Assembly: GCA_017305715.1 (NCBI GenBank)
Contig: JAFKKG010000009.1
Coordinates: 248,001-312,000, forward strand
DNA length: 64,000 nt
DNA from: Hyphomicrobiales bacterium
GTDB taxonomy: Bacteria > Pseudomonadota > Alphaproteobacteria > Rhizobiales > Xanthobacteraceae
Reading direction: 5' to 3'
The notes beneath the pieces were generated by a model. It saw only the letters and a list, made by a program, of their open reading frames with translations. It was not told where the DNA came from and did no database searches. The translations under genes and the position numbers were made by a program. This document shows positions 7,319 to 15,856 of this stretch, one piece after another. Each line of letters begins with the position of its first letter. Within the stretch, counting starts at the first letter, position 1.

Positions 7319-7804
7319 ATGCGCCGACTTGCCGCCCCCGCCGATCTCTCCCCCAAACAATTCCGCGACGCCCTGGTCGACAACGGCTTCGCCTATCTCG
7401 GCCGAACCGTCGACAGATACGTCGATATCCGCAGCCCGCGGCCGGGCCGGCTTTTCGAGCCGGTCGTCAACGCGAAGCGCCAGACCCTGCGCCGCGAGAC
7501 GCTGGCAGCCCTGCTCGCCGGCCGGAACGAGGTCGCCGAGGCGCAGCGGCTGATCCGAGAGGCCAATGACCGGCGGCTGGCGGCGGCCGCCGCGATCGCC
7601 CCCGTCGCCCTGCCGACCTGCCGCGCCGACCTGACCGACACCGCCGCGATCGCCCAGCTCGCCGACGACTTCCTGACCCGGATCGCCAGCGCCGGCAGTG
7701 TCGACTTCAAGGGCCTGATCCAGATGGGCTGGCGCCCGGAGCAGCTACGCCAGCACGCCGACGCTGCCCGCGCCGTCGCGGACCGCCGGGCCGTGCCGGC
7801 GTGA
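7319..7804 (+). CDS. Hypothetical element protein, first gene of rightward operon
   Basis: 161 residues from the ATG at 7319; a TTG at 7289 would overlap the operator pair and is less likely. The N-terminus (LSPKQFRDALVDNGFAYLGR, then DIRSPRPGRLFEPVVN) is followed by long helices rich in Ala and Arg (RRETLAALLAGRNEV) and a final helical segment. No family is recognised. It lies directly behind the second operator pair, so it is expected to be lysogeny-repressed. Its stop overlaps the next start (TGATG). Confidence 0.6.
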   Translation: MRRLAAPADLSPKQFRDALVDNGFAYLGRTVDRYVDIRSPRPGRLFEPVVNAKRQTLRRETLAALLAGRNEVAEAQRLIREANDRRLAAAAAIAPVALPTCRADLTDTAAIAQLADDFLTRIASAGSVDFKGLIQMGWRPEQLRQHADAARAVADRRAVPA

Positions 7805-7893
7805 TGCGGACCATCCTGATGCTGTGGTCGCTGTCGTCGCTGTCGATCTTTGCCTGGGCGCTGGGGGCGCCCGTCAAGTGGCCGGTGCGCTGA
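7804..7893 (+). CDS. 29-residue membrane micropeptide
   Basis: ATG at 7804 shares bases with the TGA of the gene before it, and its own TGA at 7891-7893 overlaps the ATG of the gene after it. The peptide begins MRTILMLWSLSSLSIFAWAL and ends in Lys and Arg residues, so it would form a single short transmembrane helix. Double TGATG coupling makes chance less likely. Function unknown. Confidence 0.5.
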   Translation: MRTILMLWSLSSLSIFAWALGAPVKWPVR

Positions 7894-8084
7894 TGGCCCT
7901 GACCTCCTACGACCGGGTTTTTCTTCGCCTGCTCAAACTCAGCCCCTTTGAGCGGCGCGCGCGCGGCGGCTGGCGGTTCGGCACCAGGACGATCTCAGAC
8001 CAGATCGTGGAGCGCCTGATCGCCAGCGGCCGCGCGATGAGCGACGGCGAGACCATCCGGCTCTCCGAGAACGCCGCGAAATGA
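7893..8084 (+). CDS. Small winged-helix-like element protein
   Basis: 63 residues starting MALTSYDRVFLRLLKLSPFE. The segment RRARGGWRFGTRTISDQIVE followed by RLIASGRAMSDGETIRLSE has the strand-helix-strand layout of minimal winged-helix proteins frequent in alphaproteobacterial prophages. ATG at 7893 overlaps the previous stop and its stop overlaps the next ATG. Likely DNA-binding; partner unknown. Confidence 0.6.
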   Translation: MALTSYDRVFLRLLKLSPFERRARGGWRFGTRTISDQIVERLIASGRAMSDGETIRLSENAAK

Positions 8085-8329
8085 CGATGCCCTTGGCCCA
8101 ACCCGCCATGGTCAACGGTCGCTTTACCGAGGCATGGCTGCAGGGCGCGATCGTGATGATCTGCCAAGTGATCCTCGAGCACGGCGAGCAATACGCGCCG
8201 GTCCTCGACCGCCTCGAGCGCGAACTCGCAGAGCTAAAGCGGCATGACGATCCGTTGAACAGGGCTAGGCGGCACCTGGAGCGTGCACAGGCATCGGATT
8301 CCGCGAATCCCTCCCGGCAGGGCCTTTAA
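8081..8329 (+). CDS. Small helical element protein
   Basis: 82 residues coupled by an ATGA overlap to the gene before it. A hydrophobic stretch (AWLQGAIVMICQVILEHGEQ) is followed by a long charged helix (LDRLERELAELKRHDDPLNR). It may form a coiled coil or a membrane-peripheral helix. It is the last gene of the rightward operon; 77 bases separate it from the methyltransferase gene. Confidence 0.55.
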   Translation: MTMPLAQPAMVNGRFTEAWLQGAIVMICQVILEHGEQYAPVLDRLERELAELKRHDDPLNRARRHLERAQASDSANPSRQGL

Positions 8330-8406
8330 CAAACCGCTAACCAAGCCTCCTAACTCGACCTTCATATCAATCGCTCTAATTTTCGGCAAAATTATCCGAG
8401 TAAAAC

Positions 8407-9372
8407 ATGGCCCCGACTTTCATCGATTTGTTCAGTGGCGCGGGGCTTTTCAGCGCCGGAATGAAGCGCGCCGGCTTCAAGCCGGCTCTAGCCATTGAGT
8501 TGGATTTAAATGCGGTTCGGTCCTACCGACGGAACGTTTCGGACTGCATTGTTCACGGGTCGGTGGCCGGCAAATACAAGGTACCTCATGCCGACGTCGT
8601 GATCGCTGGTCCTCCATGCCAAGGCTTCAGTACCTTGGGGCGCTGCGACCCTTCCGATGTCCGCAACGAATTGAGCCTCGCGATCTTGCCATGGGCAAAA
8701 GCGGCCAAGCCGCAGGTCGTCGTCATAGAAAATGTTCCTCCATTCGTTTTTTCCTCCCATTGGAAAAAACTTGCGAGCGGCCTTCGAAGGCTGGATTTTG
8801 ATGTCACCGTTTGGACATTGGAAGCGTCGGACTTCGACACCCCTCAACGTCGAAAAAGATCGTTTACCATTGCATCCCGCACACCAATTTCGCCGCCGAA
8901 ACCATATCGCTCCGGAATTACTGCCGGTGAAGTGCTGTTGAATTCAGATCGCCCCTTTCGTCGTGGCGATCCCATGCACATTTGGCCCGTACCGACCGAG
9001 ATCGCAGCCAAAAGATTCAAACTGATTCCGCCGCGAGGGGACAAACGGGATATCGCAAAGGCCGCACCGCACCTCTGTCCTCCATCCTGGTCATCGGTGG
9101 GCTGCCAAGCTACTGACGCATGGGGGAGGCTGGATCCCGACGAGCCAGCAAACACAATTCGATGCGAGTTTCAAAATCCGTCAAAAGGACGATATCTCCA
9201 CCCTTACAAGGATAGAGTTTTATCATTGCGAGAGGGAGCTCGTTTGCAGGGTGTTCCAGATGACTGGGAATTCGATGGAAAGCCCTACCCCATCGCGCGG
9301 CAAATCGGTAACGGCGTTCCGATCTCTCTGGCGGCAGCCGTTGGGCGTTCAATTTTTCGATCGCTCACTTGA
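8407..9372 (+). CDS. DNA (cytosine-5) methyltransferase
   Basis: 321 residues with all the main C5-methyltransferase motifs in order: I (TFIDLFSGAGLFSAGM, residues 4-19), IV with the catalytic cysteine (GPPCQGFS, about 69-76), VI (VVIENVPPF), VIII (QRRKRSF) and X (RQIGNGVPISLA near the C-terminus). The target-recognition region between VIII and X is short, so the recognition site cannot be guessed. The DNA is visibly less GC-rich than its neighbours. The gene converges on the GHKL ATPase-nuclease gene with an 8-base overlap of the ends, which suggests a modification partner for that nuclease. Confidence 0.93.
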   Translation: MAPTFIDLFSGAGLFSAGMKRAGFKPALAIELDLNAVRSYRRNVSDCIVHGSVAGKYKVPHADVVIAGPPCQGFSTLGRCDPSDVRNELSLAILPWAKAAKPQVVVIENVPPFVFSSHWKKLASGLRRLDFDVTVWTLEASDFDTPQRRKRSFTIASRTPISPPKPYRSGITAGEVLLNSDRPFRRGDPMHIWPVPTEIAAKRFKLIPPRGDKRDIAKAAPHLCPPSWSSVGCQATDAWGRLDPDEPANTIRCEFQNPSKGRYLHPYKDRVLSLREGARLQGVPDDWEFDGKPYPIARQIGNGVPISLAAAVGRSIFRSLT

Positions 9373-11584
9373 TTCCGTCTGATCCCGACATCACTTCAGC
9401 GCTTGGGACTTCGTCCTCTTGCAACTCTTGCTCGAGCGTTTTTATGGCCTCCATATGCACCTTCATGGCGTCGTTGATGAGCTGCGTTAAACCGATTATT
9501 CTGATTGGCTCTGAAGGAGTCGACGTTTTAAATTTCTCCAAAAGCATTAGTTGCTGAGTGTTTTTTGTGGTTCGATCGGGCATCGCCCCAATCAAATAGC
9601 CATGCACCGTGACGTCGTGTTGTAATTCAGTTCGACACCACTGTCTTATTTTGAACAAGTACTCTTCCAATTGAGTCCAGTGATTTTGGTTGAGAGGAAG
9701 CGAAGGGCTTTTAAGCTCAATCACGTTGACGATGAAGGGCCCCTCCATGCTGGGATCGCTCATCAAAAATACGAGATCGGGCCTAGTTTCGTCGTTTTTG
9801 ACGTCGTCTGAGACCGGCGCAAATTTGTCGACGCCAACGTGGCGCGCAATTTTGCTCACTACCGAATTAAGCTGCTGATCACTAGTAAGGAACGTCGAAA
9901 ACTCTGGTCGGATCAACCAGGTGCACTGCTTTAGAAGGTCATGAAGTTCTTTTTCGATCTGCTTTCTGCCCCAATTTTCCTCCCCCTTTTGTTCAAGAGC
10001 TAACAGGGCTTGGATGCCACTGCGTCGCCCCCGATAGAGCTTGAGGGCATCTACTTTTTCGATATCTCCAAGCTCCCTCAGTTCGCGAGCCACACGCTCA
10101 AGCGTCTCAGGCCGTCCGCCCAGTTCGATCAGCTTAATCAGTACGTCCGTAGCGTTGACAGAGTTGATGATAATTGGAGCAAGCTCATCGAACGTTGGAG
10201 TGCCGACGCCATGCTCTGCCGCAATTGAAGTCAAAAGCTTCTGGGCGGCAGCGCGTGTTTTTCTAGGAAGGACACTGACAATACGCTGAAGAACTTTGGC
10301 ATTTGGATCGTTCTCGATATCTTGCTGCGCTTTGCCTTCCCGAAATTTTGCGTGCGCAGCGATGGCCGATTTCATTAATTCGGTCACCTTATTGCCAAGG
10401 CCTTCGCTAAATTCGTTACCTTCCTTCAGCTGAGTTCGGCTGGTGTTGATCAAGTCGACGGGCCCTCGGTCGAGTTCGTCAGCTTGAACGACGCATTCGA
10501 TATAGTCGGTACTGTGAAAACTGTGCATCCCTGTTCCTAGACCGAGCAATGTAGGTCCAGCCGCAAGCCTATTGTTGCAGTATATTCTGGCGCCGCGTTG
10601 GCTGGCTTTAAGATGCTCCTGACGCTTTCGAAACCCTATAAAATAGGAGAAAGCGATGTCGCCAAGCTCCTCGATAGCGGCCGTCTCGTCTGCAAATTCA
10701 CCCACTTTCAACGAGCTGGGATAGATGAATTCGTATTCGGGCGCAGGGGCAACGATCAATTGGCCGTTGATGTATATCGAAAAATCCTCCGGTCTGATCA
10801 TGTAGAAAGACCGAATTACCGCTTCCTTTATCGTATCAAACCCCTCTTTTAAAGCGTCCGATTTTAAGACCGAAAGCGTAATTGTAGTTCCGTGCAATCC
10901 AGGATCCAAGTTGTCGTCATAGCGTGCCGGAATAGGGATTTTGCTTATATCGCCAGACTCTCTGAGTTTGCGATCATCCATGGAAATCTGGGTCGCGTAA
11001 GTTTCGTTTTTTCGCTTTGTCCAAACATCGACGCGCTCGGCCGCACCGAAACCGGCAAGCTTCCCTACACCCTTGCGACCCATGACGTGACGTTTGCCGC
11101 TTTCCGACAGCATTATGGTCTCGCGTCCTTGCACGTCGGCCCGGCGCAATTTGTTGACCGGAAGAAAACGTTCCCGGACATCCGCCCATGACATCCCGTG
11201 GCCATCGTCTTTCAGGACCACCTGGACCGATTCGGGTAAGGTTTGTTTTAGTAAGTCGAATTTCGACGCCGCCTCCGAGAATAGCAGCTTGACGTTCGAA
11301 GGTTGCGCAAGCCTCGCTTTAAGTTCGGTCCTCAGCTTTTTCCGCTCGAGGGCTATCTGGTCGACAGGCAGTTGGATTTCAATTTTTGTCGCGTCGCTGT
11401 CATACGCATTGGCGATGAATTCGACCAACACTTTGCCCAAGCTAGTATAAAGATTTATGCCCAGCGTTTTGAGCATGCCCCCTTGGATGGCCATTTCCAT
11501 CTCGGCAGGCCGAGCGCCGGCAGCGCCGGGCGGCGCGGGCGGCGGAAGGCCTCCAACGTTCGCATTGCTGCTCTCAACTGCCAT
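9365..11584 (-). CDS. GHKL ATPase (MORC/MutL-like) fused to a PD-(D/E)XK nuclease
   Basis: 739 residues from the ATG at 11584, preceded by AAGGGGG; upstream in-frame ATGs overlap the integrase gene. Residues 31-420 hold the GHKL fold: motif I LVEFIANAYDSDA (E55, N59), motif II DDGHGM (126-131), motif III MGRKGVGKLAGFG (168-180), and HGTTITL. A helical middle leads to a nuclease core at about 600-720: P602-D603, then IELK with E623 and K625, then Q638-x-x-x-Y642. Related GHKL ATPases are known in restriction-modification contexts. Paired with the convergent cytosine methyltransferase, it is likely a restriction or anti-phage effector. Lower GC (a counted 60-base stretch is 50%) suggests recent gain. 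Confidence 0.85.
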   Translation of the reverse strand: MAVESSNANVGGLPPPAPPGAAGARPAEMEMAIQGGMLKTLGINLYTSLGKVLVEFIANAYDSDATKIEIQLPVDQIALERKKLRTELKARLAQPSNVKLLFSEAASKFDLLKQTLPESVQVVLKDDGHGMSWADVRERFLPVNKLRRADVQGRETIMLSESGKRHVMGRKGVGKLAGFGAAERVDVWTKRKNETYATQISMDDRKLRESGDISKIPIPARYDDNLDPGLHGTTITLSVLKSDALKEGFDTIKEAVIRSFYMIRPEDFSIYINGQLIVAPAPEYEFIYPSSLKVGEFADETAAIEELGDIAFSYFIGFRKRQEHLKASQRGARIYCNNRLAAGPTLLGLGTGMHSFHSTDYIECVVQADELDRGPVDLINTSRTQLKEGNEFSEGLGNKVTELMKSAIAAHAKFREGKAQQDIENDPNAKVLQRIVSVLPRKTRAAAQKLLTSIAAEHGVGTPTFDELAPIIINSVNATDVLIKLIELGGRPETLERVARELRELGDIEKVDALKLYRGRRSGIQALLALEQKGEENWGRKQIEKELHDLLKQCTWLIRPEFSTFLTSDQQLNSVVSKIARHVGVDKFAPVSDDVKNDETRPDLVFLMSDPSMEGPFIVNVIELKSPSLPLNQNHWTQLEEYLFKIRQWCRTELQHDVTVHGYLIGAMPDRTTKNTQQLMLLEKFKTSTPSEPIRIIGLTQLINDAMKVHMEAIKTLEQELQEDEVPSAEVMSGSDGIK

Positions 11585-11661
11585 AAGTGCCCCCTTGTCC
11601 AACTCGTAGGAGTAACACCTCAATTCCGGGTTGCAAATGGCCCTCGGAAGTCCATTGTCTT

Positions 11662-13017
11662 TCAGAACGGGGTGCGGCCAGACGCTCTGACCAATTGCGG
11701 CCACGCATGCTCCGCCATCCCAGGACGCAGCGCGACTTGGCTAATGTATTTCAGCTTGAGCCGCAGACCGTGGCCATCGCCATACTTTGGCTTGCGGGTG
11801 TCGTGCCCCATCATTTCGTCAGTGAGCTCGTCGGGCGTCTCGACGTCGCGCAGCCGATCCTTGAAGCCGTGCCGCAGCGAATAGAGCGTGTGCAGCTCGG
11901 TCGGCTTGAGATCGTGCTCGACGAAATACTTGTTCATCGCGCCCGAGAATGAGTCGCCCTTGTCGAAGTAGCGCGGGAAGCCATCCGGAAACGCCTGCAT
12001 GGCCTCGAGCGCGATCCCAACCAGCGGCAGATCGCGGAATGAAAATTCGGTTTTAAGCACGCGATCGTCCGGCCGGACGCGAATATGCGGGATTTCCGCA
12101 TCCAGAACGATATGCGGCCGGCGCAGGTTAATGATTTCGGACGGCCGCGCGCCCGTGTTGATCATCACGTGCACGACGGCCCGCCCCTCGGCGTTCATCG
12201 CCTCGAGCGCGCCTGGCGCCAGGATATTGTTGACGATGAATGGCGCCGAGAACGGCGGCCGCGGCCGCGTTTTGTCGCCTTCTAACCTGGTTCCGGTAAA
12301 CACCGGTTCGAGTCGCAAGCGATGCCGGCGCGATATCGCCGTGAACATGCCCGACAGGTGCGTGATATTGCGGTTCGCCGTGCCGGGCAGCACCTCGGCG
12401 TCGAGAACGCGCTGCTCCCAAAAGTCAGCGAATTTGAGCGCATGATCGCGGGTAAAGGCAGTCAAAGCCCGATCGCCGACCACCTCAATCAACAACTCGG
12501 CCGCTCGCCGCTTGCTGTTGCGCCATTTCTTGAGCTGACCCGGCGAATATTTCGCGACCGTGGTTCGCTTGGCGACTTCGAATTCGGCCACCATGCCTGA
12601 CAGCATGATCGTCGGCAGCGGCACGCCGCCGAGAACAGCGGCCGCGGTTGCCGCATCGTGTCGCCGTTCGCCGGTAGCCAGCACGTCAATCCGCTGGGCG
12701 AAGTCCGCGGCCACCTCGGCGACGACCTGCTCTATGGGCTTGTAATCGAGGCTAAGCGCCCTGGCCCGCCGCCGGGCCTCGTCGACATCGACGGCAGCCT
12801 GCTGGACCTGGCCGGCCGCCGCGGCCTTCCAGGCGGCCTCGAGATCGATATTCAGTTTGTCGGCAACACGTCCCGCCCGCACGCCGGCGCGATCGTCCGC
12901 GACTCTAACCTTGGTCGACAGCTTGACGATGTCGCGCGGGTCGAACGCCCGGTAAGGTTCCGGCACTCTGCGGACGAAATGCCAAACCCCGCCCCGCTTT
13001 GTAAGACGCTCTGGCAT
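11662..13017 (-). CDS. Tyrosine recombinase (phage integrase)
   Basis: 451 residues from the ATG at 13017 (MPERLTKRGGVWHFVRRVPE); a longer open frame lacks a sensible start. The N-terminus is the beta-rich arm domain of proteobacterial DUF6538-like integrases. The catalytic domain shows NTGARPSEI (first Arg), LYSLRHGFKDRL (His-x-x-Arg), MGHDTRKPKYGDG with the nucleophile region. It reads the same way as the ATPase-nuclease gene, 77 bases upstream of it, and marks the element's right side. The 294 bases between it and the sensor kinase show no gene; the attachment site is probably there but no core repeat could be identified. Confidence 0.9.
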   Translation of the reverse strand: MPERLTKRGGVWHFVRRVPEPYRAFDPRDIVKLSTKVRVADDRAGVRAGRVADKLNIDLEAAWKAAAAGQVQQAAVDVDEARRRARALSLDYKPIEQVVAEVAADFAQRIDVLATGERRHDAATAAAVLGGVPLPTIMLSGMVAEFEVAKRTTVAKYSPGQLKKWRNSKRRAAELLIEVVGDRALTAFTRDHALKFADFWEQRVLDAEVLPGTANRNITHLSGMFTAISRRHRLRLEPVFTGTRLEGDKTRPRPPFSAPFIVNNILAPGALEAMNAEGRAVVHVMINTGARPSEIINLRRPHIVLDAEIPHIRVRPDDRVLKTEFSFRDLPLVGIALEAMQAFPDGFPRYFDKGDSFSGAMNKYFVEHDLKPTELHTLYSLRHGFKDRLRDVETPDELTDEMMGHDTRKPKYGDGHGLRLKLKYISQVALRPGMAEHAWPQLVRASGRTPF

Positions 13018-13311
13018 CGCCGCCCCTGTTGGACAATTTGTTGGACACAGGATGACACAGCAAATGGTCAAAAGGCGAACGAAATTAAAGATATCCCAAA
13101 ATATCAATTAGTTGACGAAAATTGCGGTCGCACCGCTAGGGAGCGCCAAAAGCCCAAAAATCGATTTGATGGCGTTCAGCTTCTCTTCGAACTGGCAAAT
13201 GACGAAAAGCTGGAATCGCGGCTCAACAATCGAACGCTCGCGTACGGCTCCGCGAGACGGCCCGGGCTTCAGCCTGGCGTGCTTGCAAGCAATGCGCGAA
13301 CCGTTGCGCCG

Positions 13312-14658
13312 TCACGCCATTTGCTGATCTCGACCCAACCGGCCGGGAAGTGGAATTTCCACGCGCACCGAGAGCCCGCCCGATGTCGAACGGTTGAACT
13401 CAATCTGTCCTGAATACATTTCCACGATCTCGTTGGCGATGAATAGACCGAGGCCCGCGCCCGGGGTGCCTTCGTCGAGGCGGCTACCCGGTTGAACAAC
13501 GAGCGCACGCTGATGATCGGCTATTCCGGGTCCGTCATCCTGAACGACAATAACGAGTTTTTTGTCGGATTGGCTTATGCTCACCTCGACGCGCGACAGC
13601 GCCCATTTCACAGAATTGTCGATCAGGTTGCTGAGCAGTTCTTCGAGGTCTTCGCGCTCACCTCGAAACATCGCATCATTTGCCACATTGATGTTGACCT
13701 CGACGGGCCGGTCGGGGTGGCTCTTGCGGACCACCATTGCGACGTCATCGGCAACGGCACGCACGGGGACGCGCGAGCTTGCGATGGGCGCTCCGACAAC
13801 GCGCCGCACACGCCTGAGCTGATGGTCTATCTGCTGCTCGATACGCGTGAGATCTTGCAGAACTGCTGTATCAGGTTGTTCGCCGAGGGTCAGGCGGGTA
13901 CGCAATGCCGCTAGCGGCGTTCGCAGCGCATGGGCGAGATTCGCCGAACCGAGCCGCGATTGCTCTATTATGCTGCGCGTATGGGTCATTAGCTCATTGA
14001 CTGCTTTGACGAGCGGATCGACCTCCCGATATCCCGTTGCCGACAATCGCTCAATGGAGCCTCTGGTTAGTTGGTCTACCTCAAATGCGCTGCTTGACAG
14101 AGGAACGAGCGCACGACGTAGGACAATTGCGACCGCGGCGACGGTCAGGGCGCCAACCGCCGACAGGATCATGCCAAGTTGGAAGACCGCGTTCCGAATG
14201 TCGTTCCGCATATCAGCCGCCGGAGCAGATACGACTACCTTGATGGCTCGGGGCGGCTGTCCAGCTTGCGTCGGAAGAATGTTGACTCGAAGCAATTCGC
14301 CGTTCGGGCCGTTCACATTCGCAATGGATTGCGAAAGCTCGTCGCCGAGTTTCAGACGTTCGGTCCATAGTGAGCGGGATCGGGATACCACATTGTCATC
14401 TTCGGTGACCATCCAGTACCATCCAGACCCTTGACGGTCGAATTCGGCTTGATCTGGTACACGGGTTAAAACGAACTCTCCCGACGCAGTGAAGTCCGAC
14501 GAAGTCGCGATGTTCGCAGCAATGTCTTTGAGAATTCCATCGAATTCGCGCTCAATTGCCGCTGCTATCGATCTGGTCGCAACAATCGTCATCGCACTCA
14601 ATCCAATGAAAACCGCCGCGACGACAGCGACCAGCGCCCGTCGTTCAATCGAGCGCAT
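13312..14658 (-). CDS. Sensor histidine kinase, two-component
   Basis: 448 residues. An N-terminal membrane helix (residues 7-30), a periplasmic sensor of about 130 residues and a second helix (around 165-190) precede a HAMP-like segment. Catalytic boxes are complete: H-box NLAHALRTPLAALR, N-box NLIDNSVKWA, G1 VQDDGPGI, G2 GAGLGLFIANEI. The layout resembles PhoQ- and QseC-type kinases. The start at 14658 overlaps the response-regulator gene by 14 bases, so the two are co-translated; the stimulus is unknown. Confidence 0.9.
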   Translation of the reverse strand: MRSIERRALVAVVAAVFIGLSAMTIVATRSIAAAIEREFDGILKDIAANIATSSDFTASGEFVLTRVPDQAEFDRQGSGWYWMVTEDDNVVSRSRSLWTERLKLGDELSQSIANVNGPNGELLRVNILPTQAGQPPRAIKVVVSAPAADMRNDIRNAVFQLGMILSAVGALTVAAVAIVLRRALVPLSSSAFEVDQLTRGSIERLSATGYREVDPLVKAVNELMTHTRSIIEQSRLGSANLAHALRTPLAALRTRLTLGEQPDTAVLQDLTRIEQQIDHQLRRVRRVVGAPIASSRVPVRAVADDVAMVVRKSHPDRPVEVNINVANDAMFRGEREDLEELLSNLIDNSVKWALSRVEVSISQSDKKLVIVVQDDGPGIADHQRALVVQPGSRLDEGTPGAGLGLFIANEIVEMYSGQIEFNRSTSGGLSVRVEIPLPGRLGRDQQMA

Positions 14659-15328
14659 TTGATCTTCTCTGGCCGTGCAGGCGGTAGCCACCGCCACGAA
14701 CCGTCTCGATCAAATCGCGGCCGATTTTCCTGCGCAACCGGCTTACAATAACCTCGAGCGTATTGAAGTTCACATCTCTGTCCAGTTCGTACACCGCCTC
14801 GCTGATCTGGGTTCGGGATACGACGGCATCGGCGTGACGCATGAAGTGCGTGAGCACCTGCGTTTCGAGGTGCGTGAGACTGAGCTGCTTTCCGCCGCAG
14901 GCAATGTTACCCGTCGTCGTATCGAGCGAAAGATGACCGACTTCGACAACGGTTTGGGTGACCCCGGTTGATCGGCGCAAGAGCGCCCGCAGGCGAAGCA
15001 GCAGTTCTTCAGGCTCGAATGGCTTCGTCAGATAGTCATCGGCGCCCGCCTTGAAGGCCTTCGCCTTGTCTGCCAAGCGGTCGCGTGCGGTCAAGACCAG
15101 CACCGGGGCCGTCCGCTTTGCTTCACGCATGGCGTTGAGAACGACGACCCCATCGAAAGCCGGCAACCCCAGGTCGAGAACGACGGCCGCATAGTTCTCG
15201 TTGACTGCAAGGTGCATCGCATCCGCTCCGTTGCGCGACACATCGACGGAGAAGCCTGCCTTGCGTATCAAGGCAGCGAGCGCTTCTGCAAGAGAAGCGT
15301 CGTCCTCAACGATCAGGATGCGAGTCAT
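14645..15328 (-). CDS. OmpR-family response regulator
   Basis: 227 residues from the ATG at 15328. The receiver domain has the acidic pair (VEDDASL), phospho-acceptor Asp in VVLDLGLPAFDG, Thr in VLVLTARD and Lys in DYLTKPFEPEE. The C-terminal winged helix ends ETVRGGGYRLHG. It pairs with the downstream kinase. Its first 20 codons and promoter region are repeated 1.65 kb upstream (see the repeat and pseudogene entries), so the locus has undergone a local duplication. Confidence 0.93.
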   Translation of the reverse strand: MTRILIVEDDASLAEALAALIRKAGFSVDVSRNGADAMHLAVNENYAAVVLDLGLPAFDGVVVLNAMREAKRTAPVLVLTARDRLADKAKAFKAGADDYLTKPFEPEELLLRLRALLRRSTGVTQTVVEVGHLSLDTTTGNIACGGKQLSLTHLETQVLTHFMRHADAVVSRTQISEAVYELDRDVNFNTLEVIVSRLRRKIGRDLIETVRGGGYRLHGQRRSNALD

Positions 15329-15545
15329 TTTCAGATGCCAGCCGTTTTCGTGGCGCAAGATGGCACAGCGCGCTTGAACCCAACTTGAATGGGCCAGTTC
15401 AGGATTGGCATGGGCGAGAAATAGGGGTGGCCATTGTCTGCCCCACTCTGGAGAGCGAGATGCCCAGGTATCTTACATTGTCGAGATTTATAAGGTTGAA
15501 TTGAATGGTTCCGTGGCTCCAAATCCGTTGATGGGCCGCCGTATG
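15270..15545. repeat. Direct repeat copy A around the response-regulator start
   Basis: About 276 bp, closely matching 16919-17192. It contains the first codons of the response regulator, the shared block with TTGAACCCAACTTGAATGGG, and the equivalent of the PepSY gene start (GATGGGCCGCCGTATG). The stretch 15329-15856 holds no credible gene; beyond the repeat I see nothing identifiable. Confidence 0.85.
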
Positions 15546-15856
15546 CGCCCCGTCGCAATCGTGTGCCCGCTTGCCTGCGGGCAAGTTAGCTGACTGTCAA
15601 AATAGCCCTTATGTTTCAACCATCATTTTGGGCATCGTTACGTTAAATTCAATGGTGCTTTGCACAGCGTTCGGACCGCACACATTTGATCGTGGGACGG
15701 GCTCCCGGGACGCAGCATGCGCCGTATCGGCCGCGAAACAAGCCAGGATGGCGGCGGCCGGCGCAATTCCGGCGTGCCCTGCGCTGATTTCCCTGGACGA
15801 ATGATAGTGGACTTCCTGCCTCGACATAGCGCCGGACATCATGAACCGGATTTGAA

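Noticed and set aside
9365..11704. Longer start for the ATPase-nuclease at 11704
   Set aside because: It would overlap the integrase coding end and lacks a ribosome-binding site; the ATG at 11584 has AAGGGGG at the right distance.
13018..13311. Attachment-site core next to the integrase
   Set aside because: The region has a GATAT...ATATC inverted repeat but no second copy of any long stretch elsewhere in the window, so no att core can be defended.
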